DNA of 64,000 nt, from assembly GCF_021531815.1 (NCBI RefSeq), contig NZ_JADYUM010000007.1:1-64000 (forward strand), in the 5' to 3' direction. Positions 25,943-32,843 of the stretch are shown here, piece after piece. Within the stretch, counting starts at the first letter, position 1, and each line of letters starts with the position of its first letter. The stretch comes from Pseudoflavonifractor phocaeensis. GTDB taxonomy: Bacteria; Bacillota; Clostridia; Oscillospirales; Oscillospiraceae. The notes under the pieces were generated by a model. That model was given only the letters and a program-made list of their open reading frames with translations. It ran no database searches and had not been told where the DNA came from. The translations under genes were made by a program, and so were the position numbers.

Positions 25943-28249
25943 ATGAAAGTAAAACGACTGTTTGCCGGCGTGCTGGCCGCGGCTCTGCTGGCCTCCCTGG
26001 CGGTCCTGCCCGCGGGGGCGGCGGGCTCCTCCTTCGCCGACGTGTCCGACGCCGCCACCGCTGTCAACGCCGACATCCTGCGGCTGATGGGCGTGGTGAG
26101 CGGCGTGGGCGGCAACCGGTTCAACCCCGGGGCCGGCCTGACCCGGGCGGAGTTCTGCACCATGGTGGTCAAGTTCATGCAGAAGGGGGACCAGGTGGCC
26201 CTCCACGCCACCCGCACCATCTTCTCCGACGTCACCGCCCGCCACTGGGCCCTGGGCTATGTGAACCTGGCGGCCTCCACCACCCTGAAGGACGGGGAGC
26301 GGGAGATCCCCCTGATCTCCGGCGTGGGCAACGGGAAATTTGAGCCCGACGCCCAGATCACCCTGGCCCAGGCGGCCACCATTCTCATCCGGGTGCTGGG
26401 CTACTCCAGCCAGCAGGCGGGGGCGGTGTGGCCCCAGAGCTACCTGAACCTGGCCGCCTCCATCGGCCTGACCGACGGGGTGTCCGCCGGAGCCAACGAC
26501 CCCATCACCCGGGCCCAGGCGGCCCAGCTCTTCGTCAACGCCCTGGGCTGCAAGACCGGGGACGGCGGGGACTACTACCAGACCCTGGGCAGCGCCCGGG
26601 AGGACGTGGTGCTGCTGGCCGTCAACGTGGAGGCGGAGGACGGCAGCCAGGAGGGGGCCGTCCGCACCTCCGCCGGCACCTACCTGCCCAAGACCGAGTC
26701 CGTCAGCCCCACCGCCCTCCAGGGCTGCCGGGGCTCGCTGGTCCTCAGTGACAAGCAGGAGATCGTAACCTTTGTCCCCGATGACAGCACCTCCACCACC
26801 ATCACCCTGTCCGGCGCCGCCCAGCCCACCTATGTGAAGGGGACCAACGGACGGCAGTACGCCATCCCCAGCGACACCCCGGTGTATACCGCCGACAAGA
26901 CGGAGGGGGACAGCTATGTCAGCGCCCACACCGCCCTGACCGCGGGCAGCCAGATCACCATGTTCTCCCAGCGGGGCAAGGTGGTGGCCGTCTATGTCAG
27001 CGGCAGCATGGCCACCAGCGACGCGGGCGCCGTGGTGGTCACCGGCGCCGTCAGCACCGATATGTTCCGCAAGCTCACCGGAGGGACCGCCAACTTCCAG
27101 ATCCAAAAGAACCGCCAGACCATCTCCCTGGGGGACATCAAGCCCTATGACGTGGTCACCTACGACAGCCTGTCCAACACCCTCATCGTCTCCGACCTGC
27201 GGCTGACCTGCGTCCTGGAGGACGCCGCCCCCAGCCCCAAGGCCCCGGAGAAGATGGAGGCCCTGGGACATACCTTTGAGGTGCTGGAGTGCGCCTGGGA
27301 CACCACGGTGGGCTGCAAGGTGGGCGACCAGGTCACCCTCCTGCTCACCGCCGACGGCAAGGTGGCCGGAGTGGCCAGCCCCGGCGCGGGAGTCCGCTCC
27401 ACCGCCGTCGGCATGGTCACCGAGGGAGGCGCGGAGGTGTTCCTGCCCAACGGCGGGACCCTGGCCCTGACGGGCAGCGTTTCCGGCGCTGACAAGCTGG
27501 CGGACCAGCTGGTCACCATCACCTCCGGCACCAGGGGAGTCATCGGCGCCAGCCGGCTGGCCGGCAAGACGGCGTCCGGCCCCTTCAATGTGGAAGCCAT
27601 GAAGCTGGGCAGCTATACGGTGGCCGCCGGGGTACGGATCTATGAGCAGGCGGAGGGCGGCGCCATGGCGCCCATCAGCCTGTCCAATCTGAGCATGGGC
27701 TCCATCCCCGCCAACAAGATCGCCACCTACCACTTGAACTCCTCCAACATGGTGGACTATATTGTCCTGAACGAGGTGACCGGCGACACCTACGAATATG
27801 GAATGTTGATCATCCAGAGCGTGAGCGAACCGGGCGCGGACGGCGTGGAAGTGACCAACCGCAGGGCCTTCCTCGTCAACCATGCGGGGAAGAAGCAGCT
27901 GGCCAACGCCGGATACTCCGGCAAGAGCGGCTCCTTCACCGGGGTGGCCCTGGGGGCGAACAACACCTTCCGGGGGATCACGGAACTGACTGCCGTGGCC
28001 AACGTCAAGCCGGCCGACTTCTTTGAGAGCCAGGGCGTGAATTACGTCACCGCCGGGGGCAGGACCTACCGGGTGTCCGACGCCGTGGAGTGCTACCGCA
28101 GGGTGGACGACGACCGGACCAGCGAAGAAAACTGGTTCAAGCAGAGCAGCGGCGCCCAGCGCCTGACGGCCTGCAAGGCGTATTCCAACGACCTGACCCT
28201 CTATGTGGATCCCATCAGCGGACAGGTCCGGATCGTCGAGGCCAATTGA
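25943..28249 (+). CDS. Secreted SLH-domain surface protein
   Basis: A 768-residue protein with a signal peptide (core LFAGVLAAALLASLAVLPAGAA). Three SLH repeats occupy about residues 30-200 (SSFADVSDAATAVNADILRL; FSDVTARHWALGYVNLAA; QSYLNLAASIGLTDGVS), which attach proteins to pyruvylated wall polysaccharide. The remaining 550 residues are Thr/Val/Gly-rich beta-type sequence with no motif that I recognise. The start at ATG 25943 is set by GAGGAG at 25927-25932; the ATG at 25934 is too close to it. It is the last gene of the exporter operon, 51 bases after the permease, and could be its substrate or a surface partner. Confidence 0.85.
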   Translation: MKVKRLFAGVLAAALLASLAVLPAGAAGSSFADVSDAATAVNADILRLMGVVSGVGGNRFNPGAGLTRAEFCTMVVKFMQKGDQVALHATRTIFSDVTARHWALGYVNLAASTTLKDGEREIPLISGVGNGKFEPDAQITLAQAATILIRVLGYSSQQAGAVWPQSYLNLAASIGLTDGVSAGANDPITRAQAAQLFVNALGCKTGDGGDYYQTLGSAREDVVLLAVNVEAEDGSQEGAVRTSAGTYLPKTESVSPTALQGCRGSLVLSDKQEIVTFVPDDSTSTTITLSGAAQPTYVKGTNGRQYAIPSDTPVYTADKTEGDSYVSAHTALTAGSQITMFSQRGKVVAVYVSGSMATSDAGAVVVTGAVSTDMFRKLTGGTANFQIQKNRQTISLGDIKPYDVVTYDSLSNTLIVSDLRLTCVLEDAAPSPKAPEKMEALGHTFEVLECAWDTTVGCKVGDQVTLLLTADGKVAGVASPGAGVRSTAVGMVTEGGAEVFLPNGGTLALTGSVSGADKLADQLVTITSGTRGVIGASRLAGKTASGPFNVEAMKLGSYTVAAGVRIYEQAEGGAMAPISLSNLSMGSIPANKIATYHLNSSNMVDYIVLNEVTGDTYEYGMLIIQSVSEPGADGVEVTNRRAFLVNHAGKKQLANAGYSGKSGSFTGVALGANNTFRGITELTAVANVKPADFFESQGVNYVTAGGRTYRVSDAVECYRRVDDDRTSEENWFKQSSGAQRLTACKAYSNDLTLYVDPISGQVRIVEAN

Positions 28250-28279
28250 ATATGCGTTCTCCTTTGACTCCCTGATACA

Positions 28280-28322
28280 GCGCAGGAGGCGGTCCCAATG
28301 GGACCGCCTCCTGCGCGTTTTT
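28280..28322. terminator. Terminator of the exporter operon, shared with the convergent HAD gene
   Basis: GCGCAGGAGGCGGTCC pairs with GGACCGCCTCCTGCGC, followed by GTTTTT on the plus strand. Confidence 0.88.
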
Positions 28323-28330
28323 CTGTGGAT

Positions 28331-28969
28331 TTATGGGAGGGGACCGGAAAAATCAAAGGGGTACCCGTCCGGACCGCACAGCGCCGCCAGCTCACCTGAC
28401 CGGCGGGCGAAGATGGGGTCGGCCACTCCGCGGACCCGCCAGCCCGCCTCTTTGGCGGCGGCGCAGTAGACGGGGGAGTCGTCAAACAGGACGCACCGGG
28501 CGGGCGCTTCCCCACACAGCTCCGCCGCGCGGAGATACAGGGCAGGATCGCTCTTTTCCAGGCCCAGCTCCGCCGTGGTCAGCACCGCCTCCAGCAGAGG
28601 GGACAGGTTGTGGGCCTCCAGAGCCGCCCGGCACAGCTCGGGCATACAGGAGGTGAGCAGGGCGCACCGGACCCCCGCCTGGTTGGCCCGGAGCAGAAAA
28701 TCCCGGGCCCCCGGCTTCAAGGACAGGCGGCCGCCGTAGGCCTCCCGGGCCATTTCCCGCCATGCGCCCGCGATCTCCGCCCCGGTCATGGGCAGGGAGA
28801 ACCGGACGCGGGTGTACTCCGCCGCGTCGTGGAAGGTGTGGTGGGTCACATAGTCCGTGTAGTCCTCCGGGACGGGAGAGATCCCCCGCCGCCCCAGAAA
28901 ATCCATGTCGATGTCCAGCCAGACTCCGTTAGAGTCCAGGAGCGTGCCGTCCAGGTCGAAAAAGTACAT
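28331..28969 (-). CDS. HAD-superfamily phosphatase
   Basis: A 212-residue HAD hydrolase. Motif I is YFFDLDGTLLDS with the nucleophile and acid Asp, motif II is ALLTSC, motif III the Lys in GLEKSDPALYLRAAEL, and motif IV CVLFDDSPVYCAAA. The helical cap between motifs I and II (residues 20-85) makes it a C1-cap enzyme of the GPH/PGMB group. Substrate cannot be inferred. GGAGG precedes the ATG at 28969; longer readings run into the upstream non-coding REP region. Confidence 0.88.
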   Translation of the reverse strand: MYFFDLDGTLLDSNGVWLDIDMDFLGRRGISPVPEDYTDYVTHHTFHDAAEYTRVRFSLPMTGAEIAGAWREMAREAYGGRLSLKPGARDFLLRANQAGVRCALLTSCMPELCRAALEAHNLSPLLEAVLTTAELGLEKSDPALYLRAAELCGEAPARCVLFDDSPVYCAAAKEAGWRVRGVADPIFARRSGELAALCGPDGYPFDFSGPLP

Positions 28970-29036
28970 GGGAACCTCCGTCATGGAAATGAAAATGGTG
29001 AATTTGGATCGGTTTAAATCTTGAACTCGACCCCAT

Positions 29037-29060
29037 GTAGGGCAAGGGTTCTGCCCTTGC
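29037..29060 (+). repeat. REP palindrome (GTAGGGCAAGGG type)
   Basis: GTAGGGCAAGGG, a short loop and CCCTTGCC, in the gap between the HAD gene and mpg. Near-identical copies end the two long mosaic repeats (32091-32115 and 53924-53948). Confidence 0.7.
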
Positions 29061-29114
29061 CTTTGGTGGGTACACCTGACCGTGCGGCGTGGTGCAGGAC
29101 TGCCCTGACCGGGA

Positions 29115-29735
29115 TCATCCGGAAGGGGGAACGGAAAATGATTCTTCCGGCCAAAACCGCCAGGGGAAATCCACCGCCTCCTGGGCGTAGTCGATGCCGA
29201 TGCGTTTTCCTGCCTGTATACGCCCGGGGGCGGGGCCGTCACAGACATACAGCGCCCCCCGCGGGTCCGTCAGGTCCAGCCCGTTCTGTGCCCTGGTGAG
29301 GACAAGCCCCCGGCACAGCTTGCCGGGGCCGTTGAGAAAGTTATTCCGCTGGTAGGCGGTCATCTCCGCCATCTTGCAATTGAAACGGTTTTTTGCTATA
29401 ATGTCCCCGTTTGTGACCGCCTGTGCCCCCCGGATGAGGACGGCGGAGGGTTCCCCCTCCGGTTCCGTCACGAAATTCAGACAGTGGTACATGCCGTAGA
29501 TCAGGTAAATATAGGCGGTCCCCGGCGGGGCGAACAGAGTCTCGGTCCTGGGAGTGCGCTTGTAGCCGTAGGCGTGGCAGGCCTTGTCTATCCGGCCTAC
29601 GTAGGCCTCCGTCTCAGTGATCCGGCACACAAGTTCCGTGCCGTCCTCCAGCACCCGGACTAGGTGTTTGCCCAGCAGGTCCCGGGCCACCGTCACCGTG
29701 TCCCTGTTATAAAAATCCCGTCCCAGAAGCTCCAT
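29115..29735 (-). CDS. mpg: 3-methyladenine DNA glycosylase (Mpg/AAG family)
   Basis: A 206-residue glycosylase. It has VARDLLGKHLVR, the catalytic-region ETEAYVGRIDKACHAYGYKRTPRTE, YLIYGMYHCLNFV and VLIRGAQAV, all typical of the AAG family, which removes alkylated purines in base excision repair. The start at 29735 has AAGGAG before it. Upstream in-frame codons run through the promoter and into the divergent EamA gene, so they are not used. Confidence 0.93.
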   Translation of the reverse strand: MELLGRDFYNRDTVTVARDLLGKHLVRVLEDGTELVCRITETEAYVGRIDKACHAYGYKRTPRTETLFAPPGTAYIYLIYGMYHCLNFVTEPEGEPSAVLIRGAQAVTNGDIIAKNRFNCKMAEMTAYQRNNFLNGPGKLCRGLVLTRAQNGLDLTDPRGALYVCDGPAPGRIQAGKRIGIDYAQEAVDFPWRFWPEESFSVPPSG

Positions 29736-29780
29736 GGGCCGCTCCTTCCCGGGGCCCGGGCCCCGAAGCTGATTTGTCCC

Positions 29781-29810
29781 ATGATACCATGGGACAGCCC
29801 TATTTTGCAA
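29781..29810 (-). promoter_or_regulatory. mpg promoter
   Basis: Minus strand TTGCAA (29810-29805), an 18-base spacer and TATCAT (29786-29781). It lies in the short space between mpg and the divergent EamA gene. Confidence 0.55.
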
Positions 29811-29826
29811 TCCGGAGTTGATATCC

Positions 29827-30717
29827 ATGTCCCCCAAGACCATGAAGATCCTGGCAAAACCCATGCTGTTCGCCGCCGCCCTTATCTGGGGCACCTCTTT
29901 CTTCATCATGAAAAACGCCCTGGACGTGATGCCCGTCTTTTTCCTGCTGGCCATCCGGTTTACCGCCGGGGCGGTGCTGCTGGCCCTGGTGTGCGGGAAG
30001 CGCTGGAAAAAATTCACCCCGGACTACTTGTGGCGGGGGGCGGTGATCGGCGGCTTCCTGTTTCTGGCCTACTCGGTCCAGACCTTTGGCCTGTCCCTGA
30101 CCACCCCCTCCAAAAACGCCTTCCTCACGGCGGTGTATTGCGTCATCGTCCCCTTTCTCACCTGGGCGGTGGTGAAGGCGAAGCCCGACCGCTATAACAT
30201 CGCCGCCGCCCTGCTGTGCGTGGCCGGGGTGGGGCTGGTCTCCCTCAACGACCAGCTGTCCATCAACGCCGGGGACCTGCTCACCCTGCTGTGCGCGGTG
30301 TTCTACGCCTCCCACATCGTGGCGGTGGAGAAGGTCTCCCCCGGCAAGGATATCACCCTGCTCACCGTGTTCCAGTTCGCCTTCGCCGCCCTGTACGCCT
30401 GGATCTGCGGAGGGTGCACCGAGACCTTCCCCGCCCAGGCCCTCACCGACCCGGCGGTGTTCCTGCCCCTGGCCTACCTGTGCGTCATGGCCACCACCGT
30501 GGCCCTCCTGTTCCAGAACGTGGGGCAGATCTGGTCCGACCCCGCCTCCGCTTCGGTCATCCTGTCCCTGGAGTCGGTGTTCGGCGTGCTGTTCTCCGTG
30601 CTCTTCTACGGCGACCCGGTCACCGCCCGCCTGCTGGCGGGATTTGCCCTGATCTTTGTGGCGGTGGTGTGCTCCGAGACCAAGTTCTCCTTCCTCCGCC
30701 GCAGGACGCCCGCGTAA
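29827..30717 (+). CDS. EamA/DMT-family transporter
   Basis: A 296-residue protein with about ten hydrophobic segments and two EamA repeats: residues 8-140 (AALIWGTSFFIMKNALDVMP) and 150-285 (LLTLLCAVFYASHIVAVEKV, ending SASVILSLESVFGVLFSVLFYGDPV). The SLESVFG and preceding ATT motifs are typical of bacterial drug/metabolite exporters such as amino-acid or purine effluxers. Substrate unknown. I chose ATG 29827 (CGGAG about 10 bases before) over the TTG nine bases earlier. Confidence 0.87.
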   Translation: MSPKTMKILAKPMLFAAALIWGTSFFIMKNALDVMPVFFLLAIRFTAGAVLLALVCGKRWKKFTPDYLWRGAVIGGFLFLAYSVQTFGLSLTTPSKNAFLTAVYCVIVPFLTWAVVKAKPDRYNIAAALLCVAGVGLVSLNDQLSINAGDLLTLLCAVFYASHIVAVEKVSPGKDITLLTVFQFAFAALYAWICGGCTETFPAQALTDPAVFLPLAYLCVMATTVALLFQNVGQIWSDPASASVILSLESVFGVLFSVLFYGDPVTARLLAGFALIFVAVVCSETKFSFLRRRTPA

Positions 30718-30731
30718 GGTTTCACGATCCC

Positions 30732-30761
30732 AATGCCGCTGCTGACGCAGCGGCATTTTTT
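30732..30761 (+). terminator. Terminator after the EamA transporter
   Basis: ATGCCGCTGC, loop TGAC, GCAGCGGCAT, then TTTTTT. Confidence 0.88.
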
Positions 30762-30782
30762 AATTATGAAAAGATTATGAAA

Positions 30783-30825
30783 AATAAAATTAAATGTTGA
30801 CTTTAATAAAATTAAACATTATAAT
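30783..30825 (+). promoter_or_regulatory. Near-consensus promoter with a 22-bp-spaced direct repeat
   Basis: TTGACT (30797-30802), 17 bases, TATAAT (30820-30825). AATAAAATTAAA occurs at 30783-30794 and again at 30805-30816, exactly 22 bp apart, so the copies lie on one DNA face, flanking the -35. A strong promoter with such a repeat suggests repression, perhaps by the regulator it transcribes. Confidence 0.65.
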
Positions 30826-30856
30826 ACAGACACAGAACAGGAAGGGAGATGACCGC

Positions 30857-31162
30857 ATGTCGGTGGACGTGGTGCCCGAGTGGATGGCGGGGCTGGAGGA
30901 GGAGGACGTGGTGTTCATCAAAAAGTTTATCCTTTCCTCCGGGTCCCTGAAGGAGATGGCGGCCCAGTACGGGGTGACCTACCCCACGGTGCGGCTGCGG
31001 CTGGACCGGCTGATCCAGAAGATCCGGATCGGGGAGGATACCGCCGCCGACCCCTATATCGCCACCATCAAGCGGCTGGTGGTCAGCGAGAAGCTGGACT
31101 TCGACACCGCCAAGGTGCTGATCGCCGAGTATAAAAAGACCCGGGGCGGAGCGCAGCTCTGA
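30857..31162 (+). CDS. DUF2089-family HTH regulator
   Basis: A 101-residue protein with a central helix-turn-helix, GSLKEMAAQYGVTYPTVRLRLDRLIQKI (about residues 32-60), and a C-terminal helical region. The short zinc-less form fits DUF2089-type regulators, often encoded before a small membrane protein in Firmicutes. The start at 30857 has AAGGGAG upstream; the longer reading would begin inside the promoter. Target unknown; autoregulation is suggested by the direct repeat at the promoter. Confidence 0.75.
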   Translation: MSVDVVPEWMAGLEEEDVVFIKKFILSSGSLKEMAAQYGVTYPTVRLRLDRLIQKIRIGEDTAADPYIATIKRLVVSEKLDFDTAKVLIAEYKKTRGGAQL

Positions 31163-31186
31163 CCGCCGAGAAAAGGAGGAATTCTT

Positions 31187-31618
31187 GTGAGTATGATGTT
31201 TTCCGCCGTGGGGATCGCTCTGGTAGCGGGCGTTTTTATGATGCTGGTACCCATCGCCCTGCTGGTGGTCCTTCAGGTGTGGCTATGCCGGAAGGGAGGG
31301 CGGCTGGGACTGATCCTGCCGGTGCTGTCCCTGCTGTTTTCTTTGCTGATCGTACTGAATCTGGCAGGGCTCCAAATATATTCGGGCGGAGGGGCCACTA
31401 CCGTTACTACCTATGATGAGAGCGGGCAGATCGTGGAGCAGCACCGGGAGGAGCCGGAGCGCAGAGAATTGACACCCGGGGCCATGGGGGCCATCGCCGG
31501 ACTGTTCCTGGTGGCCAATATCCCCACGGTGGTCCATGGGGGCATCTGGCTCCACTATAAGAACCGTCGGGATTTTCAGAATGATTTGCAAAAGATGAGG
31601 ATCGAAGACCTGGAATAA
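31187..31618 (+). CDS. Small membrane protein paired with the DUF2089 regulator
   Basis: A 143-residue protein with three probable membrane segments: residues 4-30, 42-63 and 100-122. A polar Glu/Arg/Thr-rich loop (YDESGQIVEQHREEPERRE) sits between the second and third, and the C-terminal tail is charged. It starts at GTG 31187 with AGGAGG 8 to 10 bases before. I do not recognise the family. Its place directly after the regulator (24-base gap) and shared terminator suggest one two-gene unit, possibly an envelope-stress or signalling pair. Confidence 0.7.
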   Translation: MSMMFSAVGIALVAGVFMMLVPIALLVVLQVWLCRKGGRLGLILPVLSLLFSLLIVLNLAGLQIYSGGGATTVTTYDESGQIVEQHREEPERRELTPGAMGAIAGLFLVANIPTVVHGGIWLHYKNRRDFQNDLQKMRIEDLE

Positions 31619-31622
31619 GAGG

Positions 31623-31653
31623 AAAAGTCCGCCGGACGCCCGGCGGACTTTTT
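31623..31653 (+). terminator. Terminator of the DUF2089 unit
   Basis: AAAAGTCCGCCGG pairs with CCGGCGGACTTTTT across a four-base loop. Confidence 0.88.
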
Positions 31654-31750
31654 GTTTTAACAAGGGAAAGTTCTTCCAATCTGGTAGATTTTATTGACAG
31701 AGCAGCAGATTACGCGCTGTGGGACTGATCGTGCGGGTGTCCGCTGAATT

Positions 31751-32115
31751 AAGCTGCACACGGCGGAGAGAAGCAACACAGCCAAGGACCGCAGGATACG
31801 GAAACTCAGGCGCCGGTATTCAGCGGCTATTCGGATTCCGGTTCATTCCGCCCAGGGCCGAAGGCCCGGAAGGCGGGGCCGCAAAACCAGGGAATGGGCG
31901 CCGGACGTGAGGCAGGCTTTTTTGTAGGACGCCCCTTGGGGGCCGGGGCCGAAGCCCCGGAGATTTTTTGGGTACTTTTGTATCTCTACAAAAGTACCTC
32001 GCCCGGGGGCGAAATATCCCCATCCCCGTCCCGCCCGCAGGCGAAATTCTCAAATGCTAAACATATCCCTGTATTTTGCCTACTCAGAAAAGCAAGGGCA
32101 GAGCCCTTGCCCTAC
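31751..32115 (+). repeat. Long mosaic repeat, copy A
   Basis: This non-coding stretch matches the reverse complement of 53924-54336 module by module. Module 1 (31751-31905) starts AAGCTGCAC, contains CTCAGGCGCCGG, ATTCAGCGGCT and CCCAGGGCCGAAGGCCCGGA, and ends GGGCGCCGGA. Module 2 has a hairpin GGTACTTTTGTA...TACAAAAGTACC (near 31970-31997) and CTCGCCCGGGGGCGAAA. Module 3 has CCCCGTCCCGCCCGCAG. It ends in an inverted REP, GCAAGGGCAGAGCCCTTGCC then CTAC (32091-32115). Nothing in 31654-32161 looks coding. Confidence 0.8.
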
Positions 32116-32161
32116 ATGACGCGGGCTTCAGGTACATGGGCCATGAAATGAAACATTATGC

Positions 32162-32695
32162 TCACGCCGCGGTCCAGGCCAGAAGTCCCTCCAGGGGCCC
32201 CTGATGGACGGGACGCAGGCCCGCCACCCTGCAGAAGTCGGCGGGGCGCAGCAGGGTGGGGGGCTTGGGCAGCTCCAGGGCGCCGCAGTCCTCCAGCAGG
32301 TCCGCCACGAACTGGGAGCAGAAGTAGTGGCGGCGGCGCTGAAGGGGGAGGTCAAAATAGCAGGCGAAGGCCCCCAGCAGGTTGTAGCCGAACTCCTCCC
32401 GCCGGGCGTACATGGCGTCCAGGCGGCTGCGTAGGCGGAAATAGGTCTCCCCGCTGACCCGCAGCTCGTACAGGCAGCAGGGCACCGTCCGCCGCCGGGG
32501 GGTCACCTGCTCCTCCACCAGCCCGGCGGGGAGGGCGGACCACTCATATTTCCGGCCGAAGCTGTAGAAGGGTCCCGCGGGCCCGTCCAGGCCGATGGAG
32601 GCGTGGGTGTAGCGGTCCTGGGTGGCCAGGTGGATCAGACGGGAGAACCAGGTCCCCGACCGGGTGAGCAGGATATAGACAGTGCGTTCCGCCAT
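32162..32695 (-). CDS. Permuted papain-fold (NlpC/P60 superfamily, YiiX-like) hydrolase
   Basis: A 177-residue cytosolic-looking protein without signal peptide. It starts VYILLTRSGTWFSRLIHLATQDRYTHASIGLD and ends with YFCSQFVADLLEDCGAL. The His-before-Cys order (THASIG at about residue 30, FCSQFV at about 138) is the circularly permuted arrangement of the LRAT/YiiX/YebB branch of papain-like enzymes, which act on lipids, amides or peptides. Substrate unknown. The start at 32695 is preceded by AGGAGG; an upstream extension would run through non-coding DNA. Confidence 0.75.
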   Translation of the reverse strand: MAERTVYILLTRSGTWFSRLIHLATQDRYTHASIGLDGPAGPFYSFGRKYEWSALPAGLVEEQVTPRRRTVPCCLYELRVSGETYFRLRSRLDAMYARREEFGYNLLGAFACYFDLPLQRRRHYFCSQFVADLLEDCGALELPKPPTLLRPADFCRVAGLRPVHQGPLEGLLAWTAA

Positions 32696-32798
32696 GGAAC
32701 AGGCCTCCTTCTCTGTTGGATGCTGCCATGGTACCAGAAAAGGCTGAAATCCAGTTGAAGGAAGAATTAAGATTTCCATAAATTTCATCCCCGGCGGG

Positions 32799-32834
32799 GA
32801 AAAGCAAACGCCGCCGGGGGCCCGGCGGCGTTTG
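32799..32834 (-). terminator. Terminator of the transcobalamin-like gene (minus strand)
   Basis: On the minus strand CAAACGCCGCCGG pairs with CCGGCGGCGTTTG and continues GCTTTTCCCC. Confidence 0.8.
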
Positions 32835-32843
32835 TGCGGTCTG

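Noticed and set aside
31719-32151. Short plus-strand frames (63-85 codons) in the mosaic repeat
   Set aside because: They lack ribosome sites, and the other repeat copy does not keep the same frames open.
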